Assembly (NCBI GenBank): GCA_003254905.1
Contig: QANU01099983.1
Coordinates: forward strand, 550,377 to 614,376
Length of the DNA: 64,000 nt
Source of the DNA: Nissolia schottii
Lineage: Eukaryota > Streptophyta > Magnoliopsida > Fabales > Fabaceae
Reading direction: 5' to 3'
Positions 11,949 through 22,486 of the stretch are shown in pieces. Every line of letters begins with the position of its first letter. Within the stretch, counting starts at the first letter, position 1. The notes under the pieces were generated by a model. That model saw only the letters and a list, made by a program, of their open reading frames with translations, had not been told where the DNA came from and ran no database searches. Made by a program: the position numbers and the translations under genes.

Positions 11949-12484
11949 TGTTATGAACAATTCGGTCAGTATTGAGATGAGTTGTAACTCAGTCCCTAGT
12001 GTAAGTCAGGAATTTAGAATGATGAACTTCGTCTTCAATCTCCAATCAGAATCAGGATGGCAGCGACGGTACCTGCAAAGACACTCTGACGTCAAAGTAA
12101 ATTTTTATCTGATATGAATAGTTAAAATGAACAAAACATACCTCTTTGTGTGCAGTATTTTTGCTTTATATAGTTTGTCTATGTAGTTAGCTGTGTGTAG
12201 GTGTTTTAATGTGTAACAACTCGTAATGAACATAAACGGATTGTTTAAAGCCTTGATAATGCTATTGAAGCATAGAATTGTTGTTATAAATGTGTAGGTG
12301 ACTATTTATGACCTTTATTATTGTGTAACGGTTACTGTTCTTGGATTGGTCGATCCCGAGATAAAGAGCACTCAGATTGGTTGTTCCGAGATGTGATGAG
12401 GGATATCTCAACATACTATGCCGTGCATCCTTATGTATCTCGGTACCAAGAGATGTAAGTCGCTATTAGGTTAAGTCTGTAACA
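11949..12484 (-). repeat. 3' LTR of the Tat-like element
   Basis: Begins TGTTATGAACAATTC and ends TCTGTAACA on the plus strand, so the LTR has short TGTTA/TAACA inverted ends. It aligns along its whole length with 17886-18424, with scattered substitutions and a few indels. Confidence 0.9.
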
Positions 12485-13382
12485 TAAGCCTCCAGTCAAC
12501 ATGGGTTTGTAAATCGCATGTCAAGTTAAATACCATAAGATTCTGACATGTTTATCGTACTTGTATCCATCATGACGTTTTTGGGAAACTAAATCTTGAT
12601 GTGACCGTAGCAGACTTCGATTTTCCTTTCTTACCCCTTCTTTTACTATTGTTTTTACCAATTTGCCTCGAAACGCTTTGTATTCCGCGGTAACTTTTTG
12701 AGGAAGTTTTAAAACTTCCTTCCTAACCTATTCCAATCACAATCCATCTTCAACAAACCTCCATCTTCTTCTTCGTTAAAATTTTCCATCATTTTCTTTG
12801 TTCAAGTGCTCCATTTGGTTTATCCTTATTGAAGCTTCATTAAACCTCACCCCCCACTTCCAGCGATACTGTTTCTAATTTCTTTCATCAACCTGTGAGT
12901 ATTTTCCTCACTCTTTCCTCTTCGTCTTCCAATAGAATGTTGTATGCTTGCATAATCTGTTTGCTGATTGTTTCTGGTACAATCACTTATTCTGGGGACA
13001 CATTTGTAGGTCTTCTATTTGCGAATGAATGTTGTTTATTATCCTCCTCTAGAAATTCCTCTTTTGGAAACAACATTGCTAGGGTTTATAAATGTTTGTA
13101 TGATGAATGGTAACTCCTTTTGAAAAATTTGGGTAAAATTTAACAGGCTAGTAATAGATTTGTGGGGGGAACCATAGGGTTTTATTTCTGTGTTATCAAC
13201 TTGTCATATCAACATTGACTTGTATGTCAATCACCGCATCTCGGTCCTCACATCTCTAGGGTTTGGTTTCTCCTTTTTGTTGTCTAGGTAATTATAGGCA
13301 GAGCCATACCTCCTAGACTTTGTTAGCTATGTTGTCCTGAGGATGCTAAAAAATATAACTGGGTAAAGCAAGAAATTCTCTG
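12485..13382 (+). other. Leader region of the antisense ORF
   Basis: Between the LTR and the antisense ORF the plus strand has a C/T-rich stretch (12700-12880) resembling a plant 5' UTR and a short frame at 12895-13113 with no recognised domain. An upstream exon and intron of the antisense gene are possible, but the borders are not certain. Confidence 0.3.
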
Positions 13383-14093
13383 ATGATGTTGACTGACATG
13401 CAAGAGGAACACGTAAATTGTTTTGACTTACTTGGAGAAGTGAGCCGAGAAAAAGACTTTGCTACTGAATTTATCACCATGCCAACCTCCCCTGACGAGC
13501 ACATTTGTTTCTCATACGATGAAGGAGATGTTCCTTTTATGTACATGTATGAGTCATTCTTCAATGTCATAGATTTGAAATTACTTTTTAGTGACTTCGA
13601 GTTGTCTTTCTTAGAGGTTATTGGAATAGCTCCTTCTCAACTCCACCCTAACAGTTGGGCCTTTATTCTTGCTTTTAAAGCTTTATGTGACCATCTCGAT
13701 CTTCCTCCCATTTTGAATGTCTTCTTTAGTATATTCCACTTTTATAAGTACGGAGATGGAAAAGAGGGTTGGATTTCACTAAAAGGAAGAAAGGATATGT
13801 CATCCTTCAAGCTATTTGAAAGTTCCTTCCATAATTCATTCAAAATTCAATGGTTCAAAGTATATCTCAGAGAAAGAGTGCATCCATACTTTTTTGATGT
13901 ACATGGCAAACCACTCTTCTCCTTTTATTGGAACAAAAACTATTTTTGCCTAGATCCAAATCCCGAGATATCAGACTGGGAAAAAGCCTTTGCAACAGGG
14001 CTTGTCAATGGTTTCCATAGTAACTTGTTTCTCACCAAATGCCTAAGTTTAGAACTAGAACAAAATAAAGCTTATATCGGTAGATTTGTCTGA
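13383..14093 (+). CDS. Putative gypsy-type transposon protein (antisense ORF of the Tat-like element)
   Basis: A 236-residue open frame on the strand opposite to pol. Residues about 70-160 carry the pattern of the plant 'putative gypsy type transposon' family (Pfam PF04195): a FELSFLEVIGIAPSQLHPNS segment, then WAFILAFKALCDHLDLPP, a Phe-rich stretch, and a WFKVYL near 158-163. The function of this family is unknown; it occurs in extra ORFs of Tat-lineage gypsy elements. A second open stretch at 14120-14437 may be a continuation after an intron or frameshift, since full-length relatives are longer. The frame has stayed open while the pol relics carry stops, which is notable. The start at 13383 is the first in-frame Met and may not be the true one. 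Confidence 0.7.
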   Translation: MMLTDMQEEHVNCFDLLGEVSREKDFATEFITMPTSPDEHICFSYDEGDVPFMYMYESFFNVIDLKLLFSDFELSFLEVIGIAPSQLHPNSWAFILAFKALCDHLDLPPILNVFFSIFHFYKYGDGKEGWISLKGRKDMSSFKLFESSFHNSFKIQWFKVYLRERVHPYFFDVHGKPLFSFYWNKNYFCLDPNPEISDWEKAFATGLVNGFHSNLFLTKCLSLELEQNKAYIGRFV

Positions 14094-14119
14094 CTTGTCT
14101 GTTTTCTTTTCATTATTTC

Positions 14120-14437
14120 ATGATATGGTATTTTAAAAATAACTTGTTTGTTGTGTCCTTTTTGGCTGATATATCTAACAAAATTACCAGATTTGTCGAC
14201 ATCAAAGCACTGAAAGTTGCTTTTGTCGAACCTAGAAAAATGCCCAATTCTTCTGGAGCTTTTTGCTTCTGCTTCAAAATCTGCAGCTCCTCCAGAGAAG
14301 AAAGTCCTGAAGCGAAAAAAAATCTTCAGATGATGTCATTGAAGTGTTCGAAATGCCTGACTTCTCTTTCCGTAAAGACAAACGACCAAAGTCAGAGTTT
14401 ATCTTTAGCTGAGATATTGAGCCTTTGTATATCGTGA
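14120..14437 (+). pseudogene. Possible downstream part of the antisense ORF
   Basis: A 105-residue frame directly after the antisense ORF, containing a Lys/Ser-rich region. Proteins with the PF04195 domain often continue with a charged, low-complexity segment, so this may be a second exon or a frameshifted remainder. No domain is visible, and the link is inferred from position only. Confidence 0.3.
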
Positions 14438-14852
14438 ATTCACTTTTTTTTTTATCTCGGGACAAAGAATATCTCAAAAACAAAGATAGAGTTGATATGC
14501 AATTGGTTGGATTGCGTTTTTCTTTGCGCAACACCTTTATATATCATATTGTTTGCTGTTATGCATGCTGCGATACTAGTTAAAGCGTTCCCTTTTTTCC
14601 TTAAGTCATAACACATATAACTTTATTTTGTGAATCATTCATATAATTTTCTCACGACCGAAGTTATTGGCATCCCAGATAAGTCGGGTGTTTATATTAT
14701 ACATTGTTTCATAGAACAAATAACAAAACAAAACAAATAAACATATATAAAATTTTAAAATTTCATTATAAAGTGGGCCTCATTAAACCTTCTCAAAAAA
14801 ATCTCCCTTGAGGATAAAACCTGAGTAAGGAAAAAGGGTACCCTTATAATAC

Positions 14853-15455
14853 TTACAAATAGAACTTCTTTAGATTACAAATATTCCATGTATGATGTAT
14901 TGATGTACTCAACATGTAACCCAACTTGTAAGCCCCTCTTCCAAGTACCTCCAGAACTTGATAAGACCCCTCCGAATTAGCAGCAAGCTTACCATGTCCT
15001 GGAGGAGGTTGACCTATGTCAGGCCTTCTTAACGCCAAATCACCTTGCTTGAAATCTCTAGGTTGAAGCTTAGCATTATACCTCCTGCCCATTCTTTGCT
15101 TTAAAGCTTCTTCCCTGAGATGAGCTATATCACGTAACTCTTGCAATAACTCATTCTTTTCTTTTAATTTTTTGAATATTTTCAACCTCATTGTAAAAAA
15201 AAAAAAACCCCTCAAACTATCTTGGCCAATCTCAAGGGAAATCATAGCATCAGATCTGTAACACATTTTGAATGGAGACTATTGAGTAGTTGATTGTGGT
15301 ATGGTCTTATAAGACGATCATACACGAGCTAATTCTTCGGCCCATTTGCCTTTAAGTCGGTCCAACCGTTTTTTTAGACCCTGAAGGATGACTTTATTAG
15401 TTGACTCTACCTGACCATTAGCTTGGGGATGCTCTATCGAGGTAAAATCTCGTGC
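14853..15455 (-). pseudogene. Ty3/gypsy integrase, C-terminal part, broken
   Basis: Reading the minus strand from 15455, the frame gives FTSIEHPQANGQVEST, the end of the integrase catalytic core that contains its conserved EHPQANGQ block. A KVILQGLKKRLD-like helix follows. Stop codons and a frame change then interrupt the core near 15290-15320. From 15266 the frame reopens and holds the integrase C-terminal module: RRYNAKLQPRDFKQGDLALR, then GKLAANSEGSYQVLEVLGRG and HHTWNICNLKKFY. Nothing upstream of the EHPQ block (the catalytic DD part, RNase H or reverse transcriptase) is left, because a foreign insert begins near 15455. The gene cannot make a working enzyme. Confidence 0.85.
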
Positions 15456-17423
15456 GAGACACTTCAGCATCTCGCGCGAGACACACATCAAAAAATTCGA
15501 GGCTTTGCAGTGCCCCTTGCATGTTGTAGCGTGCCACTGCTGACCAGAAAAGCCTAGTTCCGCATTTTTGGACCAGGAGAGGGCCTGCCCCGCCCCTTTA
15601 GCTATCCCTTCTCCTATAAATAGAGCTTTCCTCCCCTATTTCAACTCGCTTAGAGCTTCAAACTCTTCTTCTCTCTTAGAATGAGTTTCTACTCACTTTC
15701 TCTCTCCCTCTTATGTGAAGACGCAACATCTTCGCCTAGGTAAGTAGCTATTCCTTTTTGGATGGCCTAGGGTAGTAGGCCCTAGTGCTGCTACTTTGGT
15801 AGTGGTGGCCCATGGCGGTCCATAGAACATTGTGGCGATGTTAGAACGCCGAAGAGATGCTAGATGGCTATCGCAGGGCCTACCAGTTAAAGATTTCTTT
15901 ATGGGTTGTGATGGTGGTTCATGTTGGCATTTCTAGGTGCCAATATTATGTCTCTTAGAGCCTCAGTTGCAATGTTCCTTAGTTCTGCGATATTCCAGGT
16001 GAGTGGCGGTCCTAGCGCGCCAATGGTTCCACCTCGGTGGTTCATCAATAGAGTCAGTTGTGCTTATAACATGCTAGTAGTTATTTAGATATTTATATAC
16101 ATGCTTGGTAGATGCCATGCTTATGTGATATATTTATATGACATGTATTTATGCTTATGTTATGCTATGCCATGCTTATTTGATATATTTATATGAAATG
16201 TATTTATGCTTATGTTATGCTATGCTATGTTAGGACAAAGACCTAGACCCATAGATATGATATCCTTTAGAATTGCTTGGTTAGGATTATGTAACAAGAC
16301 TTTAATAAAGACTCCGGTTAAGGCATGGACCCTAACAAGGGGGCAGGTGGCTAAGGCAAGACTTGATACTTAAGATGTTCGATGTGACGCACCTCTCTTA
16401 CTTGGGAATCATGTCCTAAGTGTGAGACCTCAGTCCTTGAGTCCAGACTAATAAAAAAGATTAGCTAACTAGGACACACTTATCATAATCAGTAGCCTTA
16501 GACCTTAACAACATGGGTAACCAAAGATAGCTCTCCTAAAAGACTTCACAAACAGTAGATTCTAGGGTAGATAATCTAGAACAGTAGGAGGTCCTACGAC
16601 CTCGTAACCTAGACCCAACAGTAGATAGATATGAGCGCAAGGCTCCTCAGTTATGACATGCGTGCCCTACCAGACCCCTGAGTGCAAAGCTCCTCAGACT
16701 TAGGGTATGCATGCCCTCACAAGTATCCAGGTTGCGTGCATATCAGAATCACCCAGATTTATCTTGGTGAAGTAAGTTCGAGCTGAGGCTCCCTTGAATT
16801 GTGCCCCTCAGCCAGAGAACGTGGGCATACGTACAACAGATTAATTTTATATTCCAGCAGTTAATTCAATTTATTCAGTTTACTCATTATATTCAGTTTA
16901 TTCAATTTCTTTTAGATAACAATTATATATACGCTTTAATTTTTTTTATATTCCTTCAATGTGCGTGTCCATATGTCATGATATTATATGCAGTATGTGT
17001 TATTTGTGTGACACCAAGGTACCCACCACTGAGATGAAAAACTTACTCCTCTGTCAACAACATTTTTAGATTCAGTTGAGGACAGTGAGGTCGTTACCCT
17101 CATCCAGTAACAATGAGGATTCAATGTCAATGGTAAGCTCTGCTTCTGAGTGGGGTCTATGAGAGTCTTTAGCAACTATGCTCTAGATACCTACGGCAGG
17201 GTCCGCCTTTTAGCATTCATGTATTTCATTTCAGTCATGACATTATGTAAACTCAATATTTATTTCAGATCAGTTATTTGAACATTTATGTTATAAAGAT
17301 ATTTTATAAATAAAGTTATTTACTTACCATTATGAACATTTCATGCATGATTAGTATGTCATGTTAGAGCTTTCGTAGGGTAGTTTCCCTACGTACGGTC
17401 ACGTCCTAAGTTGGGGTGTGACA
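15456..17423 (+). mobile_element. LTR-like insertion nested inside the Tat-like element
   Basis: The integrase frame of the host element stops abruptly at about 15450 and host gag-like sequence resumes after 17423. The insert holds a TATA box (CCTATAAATAGAG at about 15612), short tandem repeats built on TATGCTTATG (16080-16230), and a right end GGGGTGTGACA at 17413-17423, a typical terminus of plant gypsy LTRs. There is no coding frame. It is best read as a solo LTR of about 2 kb. The left border is uncertain: the 5-mer after the right end (TCTGT) has only a weak match (TCTCG) near 15450. A palindromic CTCGCGCGAG-type motif occurs twice near the left end. Confidence 0.5.
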
Positions 17424-17429
17424 TCTGTA

Positions 17430-17840
17430 CACCCTACTCCCATCTTTGTTGGTTAAGATGATGCTAGAAGTCGATTCCATGCCTAAAAGGTGAATTATGC
17501 TCATGGCTCCCCACCCCTGGCATTGTTTGATATGAGTTGTCGTGCCTGGCGATTCAAGCATGTCAATCTTCTTTTTGCTATTCTTGGACTATTTTTCGCA
17601 AATCATGCATAGATTCCATTGCTTATATGGAATTAGCACCATGCTCTGCCGGACCCGAATGTGCAGGATCCTTAGGTCTCTGCTCAGGACGCCTGGGTGG
17701 AGCCCTCTCATGGTTTGTCCTAGAATCCGTGGTGTTCAACCCATCAAGCGGGGTACGTTATTGACCCCCTGGACCTTGGAACGACGAAGTGTTGGGTTCA
17801 TTATCTCTTTGCAATAAACGTTTGAAACAAAGACACGAAT
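17430..17840 (-). pseudogene. Decayed gag leader of the Tat-like element
   Basis: The minus strand contains a Pro/Arg-rich segment followed by MESMHDLRKIVQE, a stop, then QKED and a Gly/His-rich tail, all broken by several stops. This fits the N-terminal part of a gypsy gag with its usual charged helix, placed where gag should be: just after the primer-binding-like site. Only part of gag is left; capsid and zinc-knuckle motifs are not visible. Confidence 0.45.
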
Positions 17841-17869
17841 GAATTATCGTCTATGATAATTTATCGTTT

Positions 17870-17885
17870 CCATAGACAGCGCCAA
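17870..17885 (-). promoter_or_regulatory. Primer-binding-site-like sequence
   Basis: Directly after the LTR on the minus strand: TTGGCGCTGTCTATGG. It starts TGGCGC after one spacer base, the usual pattern where a tRNA 3' end primes minus-strand synthesis in plant gypsy elements. The priming tRNA was not identified. Confidence 0.55.
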
Positions 17886-18424
17886 TGTTACGAACAATTC
17901 AGTCAGTATTGAGATGAGTCGTAACTCAATCCCTGGTGTAAATTAGGAATTTGGAATGATGAACCTCGTCTTCAATCTCCAATCAGAATCAAGATGGCAG
18001 CAGTGGTACCTACAAAGACACTTCAATGCCAAAGTATGTTTTTATCTTATATGAGTAGTTAAAATGAACAAAATGTACCTTCTTGTGTATAGTATCTTTA
18101 CTTTATATAGTTTTTCCATGTAGCTATCCCTTTATAGGTGTTTTAATATGTATAACAGCTCATAATGGAACATAAATGAGTTGTTTAAAGCCTTGATGAT
18201 GCTATTGAAGCATAGAACCGTCGTTATAAATGTGTGGGTGACTATTTATGGTCTTTATTATTGTGTAACAGTTATTGTTCTTGGATCAGTTGATCCCGAG
18301 ATAAAGAGCACTCAAATTGGTTGTCTCGAGATGTGATAAGGGATATCTCGACATACTATGCCATGCATCCTTATGTATCTCGGTACCAAGAGATGTAAGT
18401 CGCTACTAGGTTAAGTCCATAACA
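17886..18424 (-). repeat. 5' LTR of the Tat-like element
   Basis: Begins TGTTACGAACAATTC and ends TCCATAACA on the plus strand. It is the full-length partner of 11949-12484, followed at once by the target duplication ACTCG. Confidence 0.9.
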
Positions 18425-18429
18425 ACTCG

Positions 18430-19520
18430 GATCCATTACTCTAATGCTATCCTTGGGAGATTTAAAAGTGATGGAAGTGCATGACTATTAATAAACTTAG
18501 AAGGAGAGGCAAAAAATGGAAGAGCTAGATATAAATCACTCTCTTGTTTAATTATTTTGTAAATTTAGAGAGAAATGACAAGACAAATGCAAGTTATTCG
18601 CTCATTGACCCTCAATTTAGAGGGTCAAAAAATGAGGGCTTAGAATAGTCAAGAAGGTACAAGGTGGTCATCCGTAGTCATGCCACTCCTTCCATCTAAA
18701 TAACTCTCAAACACCATTCACTTAATCTTAATTATCACTTCCTTCCTTGTCACTCCCTTAATAGTCATTGTTCCAAACACAACCTAAGTATTTTTCTTGG
18801 GTTGAAGCATACCCAACTCCTTTTGGTTACATTGAACTAAACGACATATATTACTTCTCCATTTGCAAAAGTTATATTCAACTTCTTTGAAGTTTGGTGG
18901 TCAAGACAACAATCTTTTAATGTGAGGATCTCATTTTAAAAAGTAAAGTTAGAGATTTTACTATTGAATCAATATAATGGACATGAGTTTTACTTTTTAT
19001 TTTATTGATTTAAAGACAAAGCTCTTTATTTTTTAAAGTGAGATCCTCACTTTTAAAGGATCCAAATCCGAATTAATTGTATATATGGTATTATAACTTT
19101 TATTTTGTTTTATGGAGAACGGGACAAAAATCCCAAATAACAACAAGACTAACAAGATATTATCTTGGGGCAAACTATTTTATGAAAACCGGCATCAAAG
19201 GCAGATAAAAAAAGGAGGAATAATCTCGAAAAACACCGTTCCACTAGGAATGTAATTTTTTAATTTCTTAAAATGAATTTTCGTCAAATACATTTGGTGG
19301 GTTTTTTAATTATAATTTTTTCATTATTTTAATCCTTGAATTTACAAATTTGAATGACAATTTCCTCTAACACCACCACACATTTGTAAATAATGTTATA
19401 CTACCATATTCCAACACTTTTTACCGTCAAATTCAAATACCATACTTAGATTTTCCACCTTATTCGAATTATCGTGGTTAATATAGACAAATTGAGGGAT
19501 ATTATGTATCGCCTGATATA
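18430..19520. other. Intergenic stretch with one small inverted-repeat element
   Basis: No gene is seen. A MITE-like inverted repeat lies at 18913-19060. The rest is AT-rich with no recognised element. Confidence 0.45.
18913..19060. mobile_element. MITE-like inverted repeat
   Basis: The left arm TCTTTTAATGTGAGGATCTC pairs with the reverse complement of the right arm, TCCTTTAAAAGTGAGGATCT, and the match continues through a T/A-rich part (about 35 bases in all). The total is about 148 bp with no coding. A clear target duplication was not found. Confidence 0.55.
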
Positions 19521-19809
19521 GGGGAATTCGACTGCTCGAGTGTCATTCCAATTCTCTCATGGTTGTTGATCTTTATGGCAGAGTTATCGATCCCCGCCAC
19601 CGTTATGCTAAGGCTCTTTTGGAGATTCAAAACCTTTCGAATCTAGAGTGGAGTGTCAAGCTTGAGCATACTCTTCACGAAGCAAATTCTTGCGCGGAGA
19701 TGTTTTCCCACTTCTATCTCTTCTATTTTGTTGAGAGATTATTGGGGCCTTTCTTATGTTCGAGCTTAGCTTTGTTTTCTTTTTTTACTTCTGTTGTACT
19801 TAAAAAAAA
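19520..19809 (+). mobile_element. LINE 3' end with RNase H domain remnant and poly(A)
   Basis: The plus frame through 19523-19760 reads GIRLLECHSNSLMVVDLYGR, then RHRYAKALLEIQ and WSVKLEHTLHEANSCAEM. This is the end of the RNase H domain found at the C-terminus of plant LINE polyproteins, whose usual pattern is ECHSDSL..VV, RHRYA..I..I and W.V...HT.REGN.CAD. The sequence then becomes T-rich with a stop and ends in an A-tract (19802-19809), as expected for the 3' tail of a LINE. Reverse transcriptase and endonuclease are absent, so this is a strongly 5'-truncated, non-functional copy. A Mutator-like element begins immediately after the A-tract. Confidence 0.75.
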
Positions 19810-20626
19810 GGGTTAATTATGTTTTTGGTCCCTGTAAAATTTGAAAGTTTGGTTTTAGTCCCTGCGTAAAAGTTTTAGTCCCTACAAAATTAAAAAATTA
19901 GGTTTTAGTCCCTAGAGTGGGGTAAGGGTTGACTGGGCTGACGTGGCGCTGACGCNNNNNNNNNNNNNNNNNNNNNNNNNNNNNNNNNNNNNNNNNNNNN
20001 NNNNNNNNNNNNNNNNNNNNNNNNNNNNNNNNNNNNNNNNNNNNNNNNNNNNNNNNNNNNNNNNNNNNNNNNNNNNNNNNNNNNNNNNNNNNNNNNNNNN
20101 NNNNNNNNNNNNNNNNNNNNNNNNNNNNNNNNNNNNNNNNNNNNNNNNNNNNNNNNNNNNNNNNNNNNNNNNNNNNNNNNNNNNNNNNNNNNNNNNNNNN
20201 NNNNNNNNNNNNNNNNNNNNNNNNNNNNNNNNNNNNNNNNNNNNNNNNNNNNNNNNNNNNNNNNNNNNNNNNNNNNNNNNNNNNNNNNNNNNNNNNNNNN
20301 NNNNNNNNNNNNNNNNNNNNNNNNNNNNNNNNNNNNNNNNNNNNNNNNNNNNNNNNNNNNNNNNNNNNNNNNNNNNNNNNNNNNNNNNNNNNNNNNNNNN
20401 NNNNNNNNNNNNNNNNNNNNNNNNNNNNNNNNNNNNNNNNNNNNNNNNNNNNNNNNNNNNNNNNNNNNNNNNNNNNNNNNNNNNNNNNNNNNNNNNNNNN
20501 NNNNTCAACCCTCACCCCACCCCATGGACTAAAACCTAATTTTTCAATTTTGTAGGGACTAAACTTTTACGCAGGGACTAAAACCAAAATTTCAAATTTT
20601 ACAAGGACTAAAAACATAATTAACCA
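19810..20626. mobile_element. Mutator-like element with long TIRs, centre unsequenced
   Basis: The left end GGTTAATTATGTTTTTGGTC and the right end (reverse complement GGTTAATTATGTTTTTAGTC) are long inverted repeats of about 140 bp on the left and 120 bp on the right. Both consist of repeated (A)GGGACTAAAA(CC) phrases typical of legume Mutator-like elements. Flanks are A-tracts (TAAAAAAAA before, AAAAAAAAT after), consistent with a 9-bp duplication of poly(A) sequence. The middle, 19956-20504, is N, so cargo cannot be judged. The closely related element at 28873-30351 carries a captured gene piece. Confidence 0.75.
19956..20504. other. Assembly gap (549 N)
   Basis: A run of N inside the inverted-repeat element. 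Long inverted repeats commonly break assembly, so the gap size may be an estimate. Confidence 0.99.
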
Positions 20627-20635
20627 AAAAAAAAT

Positions 20636-21118
20636 GTACCGCTTGACATTTTTTTTTAATGGGGATCCAGCTTCATTTATTATGTATTGCATTTAATTTT
20701 ATTTTTTGTGACATGTCTATCTCCTTCTGATTAAGATATTTACCGGTGTCAAATGAATTACAAACTATAATGTAAAATATAACACACCGCAAATTTTCCA
20801 ACTTTGATCAACCTAAACGAAACAAAATGCGTGAAATTTCTAATTCATCCCAAATAAATATGTTCCGCGCTATTACAAAGATACCATACTCCAAAGTCCA
20901 AAAGTCCAAAAGTCCAAATCAACAAAAACAAGTCCAAAATTTATTTTGGACTTCATGGGCTTTGGGTCCAAAAAACGGTTAAACCCAACGCATATGGTCC
21001 AACCTAGGGTTCGATAATCGAGGATTGCTGCATGCGTGTGAGAGACTTGTTCATCTCTCGCAGTCTTCGCCTTCCTTCATTCCTCTGTTTGTTTCTGCTC
21101 AAAAATCAATCAATCGAG
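20636..21118 (+). promoter_or_regulatory. Upstream region of the ATP synthase e-like gene
   Basis: Four copies of AAGTCCAAA-type words lie at 20893-20940, with an inverted partner (TTTTGGACTT) at 20943. The region 21003-21060 (CCTAGGGTTCG, then CTTCGC/TTCC-rich sequence) looks like the start of a plant 5' UTR. Promoter limits are inferred from position. Confidence 0.4.
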
Positions 21119-22486
21119 ATGAATCCAGTGACGCAGCCGCCTGGTCCTTACTCTGGCAGAAGCACTTTATCTTTTGTACGCTTCTACTTTCCTCTTCTCC
21201 CCTTTGTTTCTTCTCCTTTTGTTTAGTGAGAATTATTGTGGTTTTAACTGGAAAACCTGGTTCCTATTGCAGGTTGTTCGAGTTTCTGTTTTCACTGCCG
21301 GTGTTGTTTACGGCAACATGAAGCTCAAGTACTACAGGGTATTTACACTAATCCTCCTCATTTTTTGCATCTCATCGGTTTCACCATGTTATTTTTGGAG
21401 TGTTAGGGTTACGACTTACAATGCTTTTTTCAATTCTGCGATCTACTTTTTTTTGTGGGTGTTAGTTCTAATTATGTCTGCAAATCTACCTGTTTGACAT
21501 GTTAAAATAATTTATAAATAAATCCATGTTGATTTGAGCTGTTATTCACGCACATGATTTAATCATTAAATTCGCTTTGAGTGTGGATTATTAGTTTTGA
21601 GGTACATAGTGTTGGTGCTCAACGTGACTGATGAATGGGGTTTTAATTTTGACCGAACAACACTTATTTTGTTATTGGTGTTTATGAATCATCAAAACTT
21701 TGGGTTGCAGATCCAGTCTGATCTGATGCCACTTCTGGGATAGATCTGCAGTCTAATTAAGTCCTTTTTCTAGGTTCATTGCATCAGTGATATTGTGGTC
21801 CACAATCTGGATAGAAAGGTTTAGTAGTCCTGTGATACTCGGAAAAATAGTTAATTAGTTATATACTTAGCAATACTCTTACTGGGTTAGATCCGAGATA
21901 TATGTTATGGTTTGCTATGTTTTATGCTTTTTATGGACTGGCGTAGTAGTCTTAGAGTGTTGGTGTAGTCCTGTTTTCCGTTTATTTCTCATTATCCATG
22001 TCGGGCGGCAAATTAGACTATTATAGACATTGATTAATCGAGTCGCTGCCTTTATTTAAATTAAGAAAATCGGAGAGTCATTTTAGTTAGGAAAACTTTT
22101 CTTTTAGGAAAATGACGTCGGATTTGCGAGTTCAATTGCACACATGGAAGGGTAATATTTTAATTTTGCGGCACTCCAAATGCACTCGTATAAATACGGT
22201 TACCTCACTTAGTTGTGCAAATTATTTATGACCCATTTTTTTTGTCTTGAAAAAACAAAATGATCCGGATTATTCAAGAACTAAGGATGTTGTACCTTGC
22301 TTCAACATCTTATGATTATTGTGTGCTTTGTAGAATATTGTAATGGTGGATTTAGATTTTGATTGGATTAGCAGTTGTTGATTCTCCTGTTTGTTCTGCT
22401 TTCAGGCAAAAGTCAGGAAGTATCAAAAGAGACTTGAAGCTGAAGCGAAGGCTGCTGCGAAGGCTGAAGCTAAGGCTCACCACTGA
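21119..22486 (+). CDS. Mitochondrial ATP synthase subunit e-like protein (three exons)
   Basis: Exons are 21119-21175, 21273-21338 and 22406-22486, joined by GT-AG introns of 97 and 1067 bases, all in phase 0. The 67-residue product begins MNPVTQPPGPYSGRSTL, continues RVSVFTAGVVYGNMKLKYY and ends in a charged Lys/Ala/Glu helix closing with KAEAKAHH. The PPGPYSG start, the single membrane-type helix with a GxxxG-like VYG segment, and the AEAKAHH tail match the plant 'ATP synthase E chain' family (about 53-60 residues). Its members sit in the inner mitochondrial membrane and help ATP synthase dimerise. This copy is slightly long because of an Ala/Glu/Lys repeat in exon 3. The start codon is the first ATG in a frame that continues across both splices. 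Confidence 0.85.

Larger units (their letters stand above)
11944..18429 (-). mobile_element. Ty3/gypsy LTR retrotransposon, Tat-like, minus orientation, defective
   Basis: Two LTRs (11949-12484 and 17886-18424) flank about 5.4 kb, and both sides carry the identical 5-bp target duplication ACTCG (11944-11948 and 18425-18429). Next to the 17886 LTR the minus strand reads TTGGCGCTGTCTATGG, a primer-binding-site-like sequence, so transcription runs right to left. In that direction the order is 5' LTR, decayed gag, a foreign LTR-like insert, integrase 3' part, an antisense ORF, then the 3' LTR. Protease, reverse transcriptase and RNase H are missing, so the copy is non-autonomous. An extra ORF antisense to pol before the 3' LTR is a known trait of Tat-lineage elements such as Grande, Retand and RIRE2. 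Confidence 0.85.

Noticed and set aside
19898-20539. Three frames of about 200 codons around 20.2 kb
   Set aside because: They consist of N translated as X across an assembly gap.
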